Counted from the first letter of the stretch, positions 53,843-63,230 are shown. The stretch: 64,000 nt of DNA from Xanthomonas cissicola (GCF_008801575.1 NZ_VZPL01000007.1:62001-126000); one strand, 5' to 3'. The notes: a model not told the origin generated them from the letters alone. Numbers and translations are program-made.

Positions 53843-54930
53843 TGGCGTGCTCCCTGGCCAGTGGCGGCGCTGCCCGTGCCATTGGCGATCTCGTGTTCGC
53901 GGCGATTGAACGATTGCGAATACACCGACGAGCGCGCCGCCAGTATCGGGTCATTCGATGCGGCCAGACCCTTGGGCAAGATCAACGGGTCGTAATTGAG
54001 ATCGCGACACGGGCCGGTGGCCTGCGGCTGCGCACGCTCGATCGAGAGCGTACCGGCCACGATCTGCTTGCGGCTGTCCGGCCACGGCTGCGACGGATCA
54101 TCCACCGCATCGCCGGGCTCGGCAATGGTCAGCACCATGTCCCAACGCAACGGCCCCTGCGCCAGCCGCGCGTCCAGGTCGGTGGCGAGAAAATCGCCAT
54201 CGGCCTGCTTGCGTTGTTCGGCGTTCAATTCCTTGAATGGCGTATGCGGGCGCATCGACCAGCGGATGTAGCGTTCGCGCCCATCGGCGGCAATCGCGCG
54301 GAACGCATTGACGCCGTTGTACTGCGTATTGGCCCAGCTGTCCGACCACGGCGCGGTCTTGGCCCACTGCTGGAACTTGGCCGCTTCCGGATACTGCTTG
54401 CCGAACGCCGCCAGTTTTTCGGGGTCCGGCTTGCCGGTGGCCGGGTCCGGCCTGGAGGCCACGTTGAGCGCCTGAAAGCCAGCCGGCGTGGCGACCACGA
54501 AGAACGGAAAACTGTTCATCGCCGTGCGCCATTCCTGCCCATCGTCGCTGCGCAACAGCAGCGCCATGCTGCGCACGCGCGCCTGCCCGTCGGGCCCGTG
54601 CGGATCGCCGCCGCCGATCGACATGCGCCCCAGCACCGGCGTGCTGGGCTGGCTGAAGATGCGTGCCGACGACAGCCAGGTGGCCTTGCCGCTGGACTGG
54701 AATTGCCCGCTCACGCACACGCCCTTGGTATGCGCACGGCGGAAGCCAGGATGCGGCGGCCCGCTGGATTCGATGGTGTCGGTCATGCGTGCGGCAGTGA
54801 GCCGGTCGCCACCGATCCAGCCGGCCGTCCAGGCAAACGCCAGCGCAATGCCGCCGGCAATGGCGGCAATCCCCAACAACGGCAGTACGGGGCTGCGTGC
54901 GCGCGGGGGCGAAGGAGGTGGCAACGTCAT
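53839..54930 (-). CDS. SrpA-type catalase-related peroxidase, membrane-anchored
   Basis: 363 residues, shorter than true catalases. An N-terminal hydrophobic segment (VLPLLGIAAIAGGIALAFAWTAG) anchors or exports it. Heme-side landmarks: distal histidine in GFRRAHTKGVCVSG, FPFFVVATPAGF, and the proximal tyrosine-type segment ARSSVYSQSFNRR. Catalase-related peroxidases of this family (SrpA, mini-catalases) use a hydrogen donor rather than pure dismutation; the coupled cytochrome b561 could be the electron partner (inference). The start at 54930 has GAAGGAGGTGGC before it. Confidence 0.88.
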   Translation of the reverse strand: MTLPPPSPPRARSPVLPLLGIAAIAGGIALAFAWTAGWIGGDRLTAARMTDTIESSGPPHPGFRRAHTKGVCVSGQFQSSGKATWLSSARIFSQPSTPVLGRMSIGGGDPHGPDGQARVRSMALLLRSDDGQEWRTAMNSFPFFVVATPAGFQALNVASRPDPATGKPDPEKLAAFGKQYPEAAKFQQWAKTAPWSDSWANTQYNGVNAFRAIAADGRERYIRWSMRPHTPFKELNAEQRKQADGDFLATDLDARLAQGPLRWDMVLTIAEPGDAVDDPSQPWPDSRKQIVAGTLSIERAQPQATGPCRDLNYDPLILPKGLAASNDPILAARSSVYSQSFNRREHEIANGTGSAATGQGARQ

Positions 54931-55161
54931 GGCTGGCTCCGGTCTTGGGTCTGGAACGGCGTACGTACTGTCGCATGGCGACGGCTTGGTCGCCGCAGCC
55001 AAGCACGCCGGTGCCGCATCATCCGGAAGAGGCTGCCTTGGGCGTGTGACGGAACGCGGAGGTGGGGAGGCGTCAGCGCGACGCACACATACCGCTGCAG
55101 CTATGAACGAAGCGCAATCGATGTGGTGCTAGTCCACACCAGCGCACAGGCCTGGAGGCTC

Positions 55162-55740
55162 TCAAATAGATGCCAGGAGTTTTTGTTGTTGCTGGTTGGC
55201 CTTGTGATGGAGAGCCAAGCTGTAGAGCAGTTCTGGGTTGGTGGTTCTCACCAGTCCGAAGGTGTCACGGATGACGCGGTCAATGCGCGGGCCGCCTCCA
55301 CCAAGGATGGCCGCAGCTAGCGCCGGGACGATCAATTCAAGCAGCTCCGGAAGATGGGAAACGCGGCGCGCAAGTGCCTGCAGAGCATGCGCTCGTCGAA
55401 GATTGTGTGGCTCAGTTTCTGCAATGCCAAGTAGCTGACGAATCACATCTGCAGCCTGCGCCAGCGATCCTTCGGCCATCACGGCGACCGGCCAGGAGGC
55501 AACCGTCACGATGCGATTCGGTTCGCTTTGTTCGTGCGCAGCCTCAATCGCTGCTTTGAGAAGGGCAGTGCGTTTGGCGCCAGAGGAGAATTCAGCGGCA
55601 CGCGACAGCGCCTGGCACCGGTACCAGGGATGCTTGATTTTTCGAGCGATCATGGCAGCGCCATCAGGGTCGTCAGGCGCCATGGCGAAGACGCGCCCCC
55701 GTCCATGTATATCGGCCGTTGTAATAGGTAAGTCACTCAT
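55162..55740 (-). CDS. Alpha-helical repeat (HEAT/TPR-like) protein, unknown function
   Basis: 192 residues, cytosolic, no signal. At least three helical-pair units of 30-35 residues: KIKHPWYRCQALSRAAEF, ALLKAAIEAAHEQSEPNRIV, VIRQLLGIAETEPHNLRRAH and LPELLELIVPALAAAIL, consistent with HEAT-like scaffolds. No catalytic residues. Base composition is lower in GC than neighbours by eye, and the following gene is a pseudogene, so the block may be an acquired or decaying region. Confidence 0.65.
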   Translation of the reverse strand: MSDLPITTADIHGRGRVFAMAPDDPDGAAMIARKIKHPWYRCQALSRAAEFSSGAKRTALLKAAIEAAHEQSEPNRIVTVASWPVAVMAEGSLAQAADVIRQLLGIAETEPHNLRRAHALQALARRVSHLPELLELIVPALAAAILGGGGPRIDRVIRDTFGLVRTTNPELLYSLALHHKANQQQQKLLASI

Positions 55741-55864
55741 CGAGATCGGATGCCTTGATCAGTCAAGCGATGCTGCGGGCGACAGAGTTTCGCTCATCCG
55801 CCTCTCTTCATTGCGTATTTTCGCTGCGAAGCGGCGAAAACGATCAATCGAACATCGTCAGTGG

Positions 55865-56206
55865 TTACTTGACCAACTGATCAAACTCAGGGCGATAATG
55901 ATGTTCGTGCGGTGTGGGGACCACGGTTGTCGCTCGGGTGAAACCCATCGCCTGCAATGCAGCTTAAAACTGTGCGAGAGGGCTGTAGGCAAACAACTGG
56001 TTATGGCGGTCCCATACCACCGTCGCTTGGCTAGTCGGCAAATGCGCCCATAGGTCATAGCGCGCATCTGCGGAAAGAAATGCGCCAAACCATGATCAGA
56101 ACGCTTTGACGTCGAAGCGTTCCAGCGCAGGACTTTGGTAGCGGCCTGGTTCTGCCTCGCCCCGCGACATGTAGAAGAGATACAGCAAGTAGTACGGCGG
56201 CTCCAT
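55865..56206 (-). pseudogene. Dead hypothetical gene with two in-frame stop codons
   Basis: One reading frame from the ATG at 56206 (MEPPYYLLYLFYMSRGEAE...) stays protein-like through two nonsense codons: TGA at 56096-56098 and TAA at 55964-55966, and ends at 55865. The later parts read SWFGAFLSADARYDLWAHL, PTSQATVVWDRHNQLFAY and PTPHEHHYRPEFDQLVK. This matches a xanthomonad hypothetical protein family from memory. Without frame shifts but with two stops, it is a recent pseudogene of 114 codons. Confidence 0.85.
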
Positions 56207-56507
56207 GCATGCGTTCAGGCGCTCGAATATTGCACGGTTTCCGCCGGGAACTGCCACGGTGCGGTCTGTAGATTCAACACCGCCGGAGGCGAATGAGCGC
56301 GCCATTGCCCGCCTTCCAGATGTCCGATTGGGTATATGCGTGTCTGTTGCCTTGATTGAAGCAGCTCGCCGTAGTGAGGCCATGATGAGATCGGGCAATG
56401 CCTGGCGTGCGTTTGGATGTGATGCCTGGGGCGCGAGGCAGCCTAGACAATGCCATTCGATCCTAGTTGCCGGGCGAGCGAACGCCTGATTGCAGCGCTC
56501 GCCACGC
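56207..56507. other. Spacer upstream of the dead gene, downstream of leucyl aminopeptidase
   Basis: 300 bases with no credible gene; the frame that runs through it belongs to the pseudogene's upstream region. Nothing else recognised. Confidence 0.5.
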
Positions 56508-57878
56508 TCAACCGCCGTAGCGTTGCTGCAGCATCGCGAACGCCGAGCGCAGTGCCAGCGCTTCGCCGCCGGCAGGGCGGCCAGGGCGGTCGCTGTCGTT
56601 CCAGGCGTAGACGTCCAGATGCGCCCACGGCTGTCCGGGTGCCACGAAGCGTTCCAGATACAGCGCGGCGGTGACGGCGCCGGCCATGCGCGAGCCGGCG
56701 TTGGCCATGTCGGCCACATGGCTATTGAGATAACGCAGGTAAGGGCGCCAGAGCGGCATGCGCCACACCGGGTCGCGGGTCAGTTCGCCGGCACTGATCC
56801 AGGCCTGCGCCAGCGCATCGTCGTTGGCGAAGAGCGCCGGCAGGTCCGGGCCCAGCGCGATGCGTGCCGCGCCGGTGAGCGTGGCGAAATCCAGGATCAG
56901 ATCCGGGTGCTGCTCGGTCGCATAGCTCAGCGCATCGCACAGCACCAGGCGCCCTTCGGCATCGGTGTTGTCCACTTCCACCGACACGCCGGCGCGGGTG
57001 GTGATCACTTCGCCAGGGCGGAATGCATCCGGGCCCACCGCGTTCTCCACTGCCGCAATCAGCAGCGTCAGCCGCACCGGCAACTGCTGCGCCATCACCA
57101 ATCCGGCCAGCGCCAAGGCATGCGCCGCGCCGCCCATGTCCTTTTTCATGTTGCGCATGCCATCGGCTGGCTTCAGATCCAGCCCGCCGGTGTCAAAGCA
57201 CACGCCCTTGCCGACCAGCACCAGATGCGGATGCGCCGTGTCACCCCATTGCAACTGGATCAGTCGCGGCGCGCGATGCGAGGCGCGCCCCACGGCATGG
57301 ATGGTGGGGAAGTTCTGCGCCAGCAACGCGTCGCCGACGATCGCATCGACCTGTGCACCATGCGCTTGTCCCAGCGTGCGTGTGGCCTCTTCCAGATGCT
57401 GCGGGCCCATGTCTTCGGTGGGCGTGTTGACCCAGTCGCGTACCTGCAGGCACGCCTCGATCAGCGCACGCGTCTGTGCCGATGGCGTTGCAGCCAGTTC
57501 GGCCGGCGCGCGCGGCACCTTGCGATAACGCGAAAAGCGATAGGCGCCCAATCCCCAGCCCAGATGCAGCAACGCCTGCTCGGCATCGCTCAGCGGGTTG
57601 GCCAGCATCCAGCGGGTGGCCGGCGGTAAGGCCATCGGCGCATGCGCGTAGGCGTAGGCATCGGCCCGGTCGCCGATACCCAGGATCGCCCCGGCCAGCC
57701 CGTTGTCGCCCGGCAACAACAGCACGCTGCCCGGCGCGGCATCGAAACGCTGCGCCTGCGCCCACGACAGCACGCGGGTGGGCTGCTCCGCGCACCAGCG
57801 CGTAAAGCCCTCGCGGTCGAGCACATACAGCGGCAAGGCTGCGGCGTTGGGATCGATGAAACCGGTGAGATGCGACAT
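56508..57878 (-). CDS. M17 leucyl aminopeptidase
   Basis: 456 residues. The M17 C-terminal core is complete: LVGKGVCFDTGGLDLKP, MKKDMGGAAHALALA, the signature VDNTDAEGRLVLCDAL and DFATLTGAARIALG. All residues that bind the two metals (Lys, Asp, Asp, Glu) are in place. The N-terminal domain is shorter than in PepA, closer to the PepB-like branch. Removes N-terminal amino acids from peptides in the cytosol. The HAD gene starts 41 bases upstream on the same strand. Confidence 0.94.
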   Translation of the reverse strand: MSHLTGFIDPNAAALPLYVLDREGFTRWCAEQPTRVLSWAQAQRFDAAPGSVLLLPGDNGLAGAILGIGDRADAYAYAHAPMALPPATRWMLANPLSDAEQALLHLGWGLGAYRFSRYRKVPRAPAELAATPSAQTRALIEACLQVRDWVNTPTEDMGPQHLEEATRTLGQAHGAQVDAIVGDALLAQNFPTIHAVGRASHRAPRLIQLQWGDTAHPHLVLVGKGVCFDTGGLDLKPADGMRNMKKDMGGAAHALALAGLVMAQQLPVRLTLLIAAVENAVGPDAFRPGEVITTRAGVSVEVDNTDAEGRLVLCDALSYATEQHPDLILDFATLTGAARIALGPDLPALFANDDALAQAWISAGELTRDPVWRMPLWRPYLRYLNSHVADMANAGSRMAGAVTAALYLERFVAPGQPWAHLDVYAWNDSDRPGRPAGGEALALRSAFAMLQQRYGG

Positions 57879-57919
57879 GGAAATCCTCAAGTGCAGCGCC
57901 GTGCGCCGCGCGCAGTGGC

Positions 57920-58660
57920 TCAGGCGGGAAGGGTGATGCCGGCGTTCATAGGGCCCGGATGATGCGGCTGCTGTGCGTCCAGCCAATCGGCCAGCCCGGT
58001 CATGCTGTCGAATTGCAGATCCGGCTGCTGGGTGGGGTGCGACCACACCGCGCCTTCGCGATTGATCCAGCAAGCGCGAAGGCCGGCATCCAGTGCGCCC
58101 AGCACGTCCATGCGCACGTGGTCGCCCACATGCAGCACCTGCGCGGGAGGCACCTCGAGCCGGGCGCACGCGGCCAGGAAGATGCTCGGGTCGGGCTTTG
58201 CGCTGCCGTGTTCGCGCGAGCCCAATTGAAACGCGAAGTGGTGCATCAGCCCGATGCGCTGCAGATCGGCATTGCCGTTGCTGAGCGCGGCCACCGGCAC
58301 ATGGGCGGCAATGCGCGTCAGCGCGTCGAGCGCATCCGGGTAGCATTCCACCTGGTTACGCGCCGCATAGAACACCTCGTAGGCCGGCTCCAGCAACGCC
58401 AGATCGCCGCCGCTCTCGCGCAACGCCATTTCCAACGTCAACCGGCGCAGCGCGCTGAGGTCGTGATGCAGGTGCGGGTTGTCGACAAAGCTGCGCTCAC
58501 GCAGCTCGCGCATCGCCTCCACCGGAAAGCGCTCGGCAGTGACCGGGCTGTGCTCGCGCATCCAGTCGTACAGCACCTGATCGATCCGCGCCCCGATCGG
58601 CGCAAAGGGCCACAACGTATCGTCGAGGTCGAGGGTGATGGCGCGGATGTGGAAGCTCAT
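57920..58660 (-). CDS. HAD-family phosphatase (YigB-like)
   Basis: 246 residues. HAD motif I LDLDDTLWPF, motif II in AALSNGNADL, motif III lysine in GSAKPDPSIF, and motif IV VGDHVRMDVLGA. Cap insertion between 20 and 110. Closest to the YigB/YjjG-type phosphatases, which include the flavin-pathway 5-amino-6-ribitylamino-uracil phosphatase; that substrate is a possibility, not shown. It precedes the aminopeptidase gene by 41 bases. Confidence 0.9.
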   Translation of the reverse strand: MSFHIRAITLDLDDTLWPFAPIGARIDQVLYDWMREHSPVTAERFPVEAMRELRERSFVDNPHLHHDLSALRRLTLEMALRESGGDLALLEPAYEVFYAARNQVECYPDALDALTRIAAHVPVAALSNGNADLQRIGLMHHFAFQLGSREHGSAKPDPSIFLAACARLEVPPAQVLHVGDHVRMDVLGALDAGLRACWINREGAVWSHPTQQPDLQFDSMTGLADWLDAQQPHHPGPMNAGITLPA

Positions 58661-58686
58661 CGCCTGATTGTAATGCCGGGGATGGA

Positions 58687-58758
58687 GAGTCGGGAATCGA
58701 GAATGGGTAGAGCGGCGCCTCTGCTGTTGCGATTCCCAACTCCCGATTCCCCATTCGC
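58687..58758. repeat. Imperfect inverted repeat between HAD and AI-2E genes
   Basis: GGGAATCGAGAATGGG on one arm and ATTCCCAACTCCCGATTCCC on the other can fold into a long imperfect hairpin. Variants of GATTCCCGATTC also occur at 44822-44842, so it is probably a dispersed xanthomonad repeat. It may also act as a terminator for the AI-2E gene. Confidence 0.6.
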
Positions 58759-58760
58759 GG

Positions 58761-59867
58761 CTACTCCAGTAGCCGGGCCCAGCGCTGCATCCCGTCCACC
58801 CGGCTCAACACCATCTTGATGCAGACCAGCAACGGCACCGCCAGCAGCAGGCCGACCATGCCCCACAGCCAGCCGAACAGCATCAGCGCCAGGATCAGCA
58901 TCAGCGGTGAGATCGCCATGCGTCGGCCCAGCACGATCGGTGTCACCACCTGGCCTTCGATGGTATGCAGCGCCAGGTACAGGATCGCCGGTAGCAGCGA
59001 GGACAAGGTGGTGCGGAATTCCACAAAACCCATCAACAGCATCAGCATCACGCCGATCAACGGGCCGACATACGGTGCGAAATTCAGCAATGCGACCACC
59101 GTCCCCCATAGGATCGCTTCGGGTAGCGGAATCTGCAGGACATACAAAATACCGGCAAACACCAGTCCGACCAGCGTGTTGATCACGCTGATGGTAAGCA
59201 CGTAGCGCGAGACCTCGCGTTCGATGTCCAGCATGATCTCGGTGGTGAACCGTTGCTGCTGACGGTTCGGTAGCAAGGCGATCGCATGCCGCTGCAGGCT
59301 TTCGCCATACACCATGAAGAAGAACGTCAGCAGCACTACCGCCAGCACCGAGGCCGCCAGCTTTGGGGTGCGGACCAGTGCCTTGTAAGGGTCGTCCATC
59401 TGCGTGCGCACGATCTGCACGCCGCGCTGGCCTTCGCCACCGGCCGCGCGTGCAAAATTTTCCGCTGCCTGGTTGGCTTGCATCACCGGCTTGGTCAGAT
59501 CGCGCACATCGCGCGCAATCTGGCGCATCTGCCGTGGTGCCTGTTGTACCCATTCGGCGGCAGGGCCGGCCAATTGCGTGGCCAGCGTGACGGTACCGGC
59601 CAGGCCAAGGCACAGGATGAGCAAGGCACCGAGAAACCGCGGGATATACAGCTTGCGCAGACCCCGCAGGATGGGGTTGCCGATCAGCGCGAAAAACGCG
59701 GCCAGCATGATCGGCAGGATGATCGTCTGCGCCGCCCATAGCGTGTAACCAACGGCGAGCGTGGCCAGCACCACTAGCGAGGCCGGCGCGCGTGGGCGGG
59801 GCGCCGGTGCGGGCGGAAGCGAATCTGCCGCGGTGGCGGCATCCGGTGAGTCGACGGGAAGAGACAT
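58761..59867 (-). CDS. AI-2E/UPF0118 family permease
   Basis: 368 residues, about eight membrane helices with a central periplasmic segment. Family landmarks: LRKLYIPRFLGALLIL, the long RQMRQIARDVRDLTK coiled region, LNFAPYVGPLIGVMLML and IEGQVVTPIVLGRRMAISPLMLIL. The family includes TqsA (AI-2 export) and Na+/H+ antiporters; the substrate here is unknown. The start at 59867 is the ATG of MSLPVDSPDAA; the longer upstream frame is a shadow. Confidence 0.9.
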   Translation of the reverse strand: MSLPVDSPDAATAADSLPPAPAPRPRAPASLVVLATLAVGYTLWAAQTIILPIMLAAFFALIGNPILRGLRKLYIPRFLGALLILCLGLAGTVTLATQLAGPAAEWVQQAPRQMRQIARDVRDLTKPVMQANQAAENFARAAGGEGQRGVQIVRTQMDDPYKALVRTPKLAASVLAVVLLTFFFMVYGESLQRHAIALLPNRQQQRFTTEIMLDIEREVSRYVLTISVINTLVGLVFAGILYVLQIPLPEAILWGTVVALLNFAPYVGPLIGVMLMLLMGFVEFRTTLSSLLPAILYLALHTIEGQVVTPIVLGRRMAISPLMLILALMLFGWLWGMVGLLLAVPLLVCIKMVLSRVDGMQRWARLLE

Positions 59868-60445
59868 GCGCGCCCTGACAGCAGACTGGCGTGCTGCCAG
59901 CGGTGCGCCATTATCGGCGCAATGCGTCAACGGCGCGCACAGGGCCTGTGGGCAGGATGTCAGCGAGCGAAGGCTAGTCTGGCGAACTCGGCCGCATGTG
60001 CCCTTGTGCAGGTCGCGGTGCGCAGTGTCGGTCGTCGATGTGAGATTGCCACTGCCCCCACGATGATGCCGCAAGCTGCCAACCGCGATGGCACGCATGC
60101 TGCGCGAATGGCCGCCAGACATTGCAGCGATCGGCGAAGCTAAGTCGCCACATGTGGCGCGCGATCTCCGCATGTCAGAGCTGCTATCGGCCAGCAACCA
60201 CGGCGAGCAGTCATCTGCAGAAATGGAAGGCGCAGACGCCCATATCCGCGGGTTCGTGGTGCAGTCATTCCTTCGACCAATCCCCAAGCGTAGTACGTGC
60301 GTGCTGCGCCGGAGCCGAACATGTTCATCCGCCGTGGTACGGATTCTCGGTTGCTCCGGTGCATCAATGACTTGCATAGGCCGATGTGCGGTCGCCAACG
60401 ACAGCGGCCTCGCAGAGCGCTGGCCGCCGTGAATATCCTCCGCGC
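59868..60445. other. Spacer upstream of the AI-2E gene
   Basis: 578 bases without a credible gene. It contains the perfect palindrome CGCCACATGTGGCG at 60146-60159, possibly a regulator site. Frames in this stretch have mixed, shadow-type composition. Confidence 0.5.
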
Positions 60446-60829
60446 TCAGGCGGCACGATCGGCCGGGACCTGCACCACGGTCACCGGCGGGTCGGCTGCC
60501 ACTTCCTCGGCATTGTCTGCCGCACGTTCGGCCTGCTCGGAAGCTTCCTGCGCACGGTGCGCGGTGAACAGTGCGGAGATGGTACTGATCATCTGCAGAA
60601 GCTTGGGAATACCGCCAAGCTTGCTGGCGATGCTCCCCAATGCCGCCTGCGGTTCATTACGGCCGGTGACAAACCCCAGCCCGAAGCCCACCGTCATAAT
60701 GCGCAGCGGCGACCACCCGGCGCGCCAGGTCTGGCGGAGTTCGCTCCAATGCAGGCGCGTTTCCTGCGCACGTCCTTCGACCAGATATTCGGCGCGTTCG
60801 ACGCGTTGACGCAAGGTTCCAAATTTCAT
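60446..60829 (-). CDS. Small protein of unknown function, third gene of the YqjD-like operon
   Basis: 127 residues. Basic N-terminus (RQRVERAEYLVEGRAQETRL), a weakly hydrophobic glycine-rich helix (LRIMTVGFGLGFVTG) and an acidic, Ala/Glu-rich tail (AHRAQEASEQAERAADNAEEV). It overlaps the upstream gene by 4 bases. In E. coli the corresponding position holds YqjK; homology cannot be claimed. Confidence 0.65.
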   Translation of the reverse strand: MKFGTLRQRVERAEYLVEGRAQETRLHWSELRQTWRAGWSPLRIMTVGFGLGFVTGRNEPQAALGSIASKLGGIPKLLQMISTISALFTAHRAQEASEQAERAADNAEEVAADPPVTVVQVPADRAA

Positions 60830-61311
60830 GGACGTGCTCCACTGGCAGAGGTCGCCGCCTCATCGTCTTTGCCGGGGTCATCGAAAATCCCAAGCTTGAT
60901 GAGCTGACGGCGCGTCGCATTCATGCCGGTATGGTCGAAGTAGAAGAACACACGCCATGCCGCAATGCCGGTCACCAACAGACTCGCCAACGCAGTGAAA
61001 AACATCGCCTGGAACCACGACAGCCCGGCACGCTGCAGCAGGGCGATGATGGCGCCAGCCAGCAATAACCATGACGAGGCACCGAACACCACGGCCACGC
61101 AGGCCCAGGCCAGGCCTCGCCCGAATGCGCTGCGTGCCAGTTGCAGATCAGCCGACACCAGCCGGCGCAAGGCGCGATTGGTGTCCTTGGCCGAGCCCAG
61201 CGTGGCACGGCCGGCGGCGCCGACCGCACGTACGCTTTCGTCCAGTCCTGGCGTTTGCGCGCGCGCGTCTGGCGCGCCGGTTCCGGCAGCGGGAGAGGCC
61301 TGATCGCTCAC
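60826..61311 (-). CDS. Phage holin family / YqjE-like membrane protein
   Basis: 161 residues. Cytosolic N-terminus, then two membrane helices (GLAWACVAVVFGASSWLLLAGAIIA and AMFFTALASLLVTGIAAWRVFFYF) with a short loop, and a charged tail, the pattern of the Phage_holin_3_6/YqjE family. Not a phage gene by context: it sits between a DUF883 gene and a small helical gene, as in the elaB/yqjD-yqjE-yqjK order of enterobacteria. Stress-associated inner-membrane protein (inference). Confidence 0.8.
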   Translation of the reverse strand: MSDQASPAAGTGAPDARAQTPGLDESVRAVGAAGRATLGSAKDTNRALRRLVSADLQLARSAFGRGLAWACVAVVFGASSWLLLAGAIIALLQRAGLSWFQAMFFTALASLLVTGIAAWRVFFYFDHTGMNATRRQLIKLGIFDDPGKDDEAATSASGARP

Positions 61312-61314
61312 GAC

Positions 61315-61677
61315 TTAGTTGTCGTTGCTGCGTGCCAGCTTGGCGATGACCCAGCCAGCGGCGAATGCAACGCCGAAGGCGGCCAGCGGACGCTCGCGGA
61401 TCAGATCGGTGGCGCTTTCCAGCAGATCGTTGCCCTTGGCAACCAGGACGTCGATCTGCTCCTTGGCAGCGGCACCGCCGAACTCGGCAGCGGCCATGCC
61501 GGCCAGCGCGGTGTCGGACAGTTCGGCCTTGACGTTGGCGCGACCGAGCTTGAGCTCATCGCCGGCGGCGCTGGTCGCACCCCTGACGGCTTCGCCGGCG
61601 GCGCTTGCGGCCGACTTCAGGTGGGTGCCGGCTTCGCTCAGGTTTTCCTTCAGCTGATCGGTATTGGTGGGGCTCAT
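61315..61677 (-). CDS. DUF883 (ElaB/YqjD) membrane-anchored protein
   Basis: 120 residues. MSPTNTDQLKENLSEAG... an amphipathic helical N-terminus, then a C-terminal hydrophobic anchor (LAAFGVAFAAGWVIAKLA). ElaB/YqjD proteins bind ribosomes and tie them to the inner membrane in stationary phase in E. coli (established there). Start at 61677 with GAAGGAGATATCGC. First gene of the three-gene operon. Confidence 0.82.
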   Translation of the reverse strand: MSPTNTDQLKENLSEAGTHLKSAASAAGEAVRGATSAAGDELKLGRANVKAELSDTALAGMAAAEFGGAAAKEQIDVLVAKGNDLLESATDLIRERPLAAFGVAFAAGWVIAKLARSNDN

Positions 61678-61793
61678 GCGATATCTCCTTCGGTCATTGA
61701 TGGCAGCCGCCACTCACGTGCGGTCGAGCGGTAGCAATAGCACCGGGGGGGTGTAGGAGGCGTTAGTGCAACCAACTTTCGGTAGACAGTGCG

Positions 61794-63230
61794 TCAACGC
61801 ATCAGCGCGTCGTACTGCGCATTGCCACGCAGGATACGCACGACAAGCTGCTGCGGTTTACGTTGGAAATTGGCCCGCCAGCTGGCAAGGTCGGCGAACT
61901 CGCCCACGCTGCCGGCCACGATCACATCGCCGGCGACCAGGCCGTTGGCGGCAGCGCGACCGCCGCGTTTGACCTCGCTCACCATCACCCCGGTGATGCC
62001 CGACTGACGCAGCGATTCGGGGAGATCGACGAAGGTCGCGCCGGTCAGGCGCGGGTCCAGCATGTCGCCGGTGACGGCGCGGTCCTGCTCTTTCAGCGTG
62101 GCCTTGAGTTTGAGCGGCTTGCCATCGCGACGGATATCCAGGGTCACCGCACTGCCAACCGCCTGCAGGCCTTCGTAGTTGTGCAGCGCTTCGGCGCTGT
62201 CCACCCGCTGGTCGTTGGCCGCCACCACGACATCGCCCGGTTGCACGCCTGCCGCCGCCGCTGCGGAGCCCGGCAACACCCGTGTCACCAATGCGCCGCG
62301 CAACGAATCCACCCCCAGGCCCTGCAGCATCTGTTGGGTGAGGTTCTGGGTCTCCAGGCCGAGCGTGCCGCGCACCACCACGCCCTTGGTCACCAATTGC
62401 TCGACGACATTGCGCGCCAGGTTGGACGGAATCGCCAGCCCCAGGCCGATATTGCCGGCCATGCTGCCCTGCGGATTGAAGCTGGCGGTGTTGATGCCAA
62501 CCAACTGGCCTTGCAGGTTGACCAGCGCGCCGCCCGAGTTGCCGGGGTTGATCGAGGCATCGGTCTGGATGAAGTTCTGATAGCCCAAGCCGCGAATCCC
62601 GCTGCGCCCCACTGCCGAGACGATGCCGGAGGTGACGGTCTGGGTGAAGCCGAACGGGTTGCCGATGGCCACCACAAAATCGCCCACGCGTAGCGCGTTG
62701 CTGTCGGCCAGTTTGATATCGGTGAGGTTGTCGGCCTTGATGCGGATCAGCGCAATATCGGTATCGGCATCGGAACCGATGAACTCGGCCTTGACCGTGC
62801 GTCCGTCGCCGAGCGTCACCTGCACGTCGTCGGCGTTTTCGATGACGTGGTGATTGGTCAGCACATACCCTTTTTGCGCATCGATGATCACGCCCGAACC
62901 CAGCGACTCGTTGATGCGGTCCTGCGGAACCTGCGGAAACAGCCGGCGCAGGATCGGGTCGTTGAAGAACGGGTTGCGGACGCGCACCACCTGTTTGGTG
63001 TTCACGCTCACCACCGCGGGCATGGCCTGCTGCAGCATCGGCGCCAGCGACGGCACAGGTTGGCCGGCCACCGCCGCCGGCAATGCGGCGGCCGTCGGCA
63101 GGGTAAAGGCGGCATTGCTGGGGGGTGTGGCTTCGGCGCGATTGTCGAGCCAGGCGTTGATGCCGGTGGCGGCAAAGCCGCCGAAGGCAGCGGCCAGCGA
63201 AAGAGTCAGCAAGGTAGGCAGCGGTCGCAT
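61794..63230 (-). CDS. Periplasmic serine protease of the DegP/DegQ (HtrA) type
   Basis: 478 residues. Signal peptide-like N-terminus, then trypsin-like domain with His in VLTNHHVIENADD, Asp in DADTDIALIRI and Ser in NPGNSGGALVNL, followed by two PDZ domains (residues about 285-375 and 390-475; LPGSAAAAAGVQPGDVVVAAN and the VVRILRGNAQYDALMR end). The two PDZ domains place it with DegP/DegQ rather than DegS. Protein quality control in the envelope. Its promoter region is shared with the divergent LEA-like gene. Confidence 0.94.
   Translation of the reverse strand: MRPLPTLLTLSLAAAFGGFAATGINAWLDNRAEATPPSNAAFTLPTAAALPAAVAGQPVPSLAPMLQQAMPAVVSVNTKQVVRVRNPFFNDPILRRLFPQVPQDRINESLGSGVIIDAQKGYVLTNHHVIENADDVQVTLGDGRTVKAEFIGSDADTDIALIRIKADNLTDIKLADSNALRVGDFVVAIGNPFGFTQTVTSGIVSAVGRSGIRGLGYQNFIQTDASINPGNSGGALVNLQGQLVGINTASFNPQGSMAGNIGLGLAIPSNLARNVVEQLVTKGVVVRGTLGLETQNLTQQMLQGLGVDSLRGALVTRVLPGSAAAAAGVQPGDVVVAANDQRVDSAEALHNYEGLQAVGSAVTLDIRRDGKPLKLKATLKEQDRAVTGDMLDPRLTGATFVDLPESLRQSGITGVMVSEVKRGGRAAANGLVAGDVIVAGSVGEFADLASWRANFQRKPQQLVVRILRGNAQYDALMR

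Noticed and set aside
60146-60159. Palindrome CGCCACATGTGGCG as a transposon end
   Set aside because: No transposase gene, partner copy or target duplication was seen; noted only as a possible regulator site.
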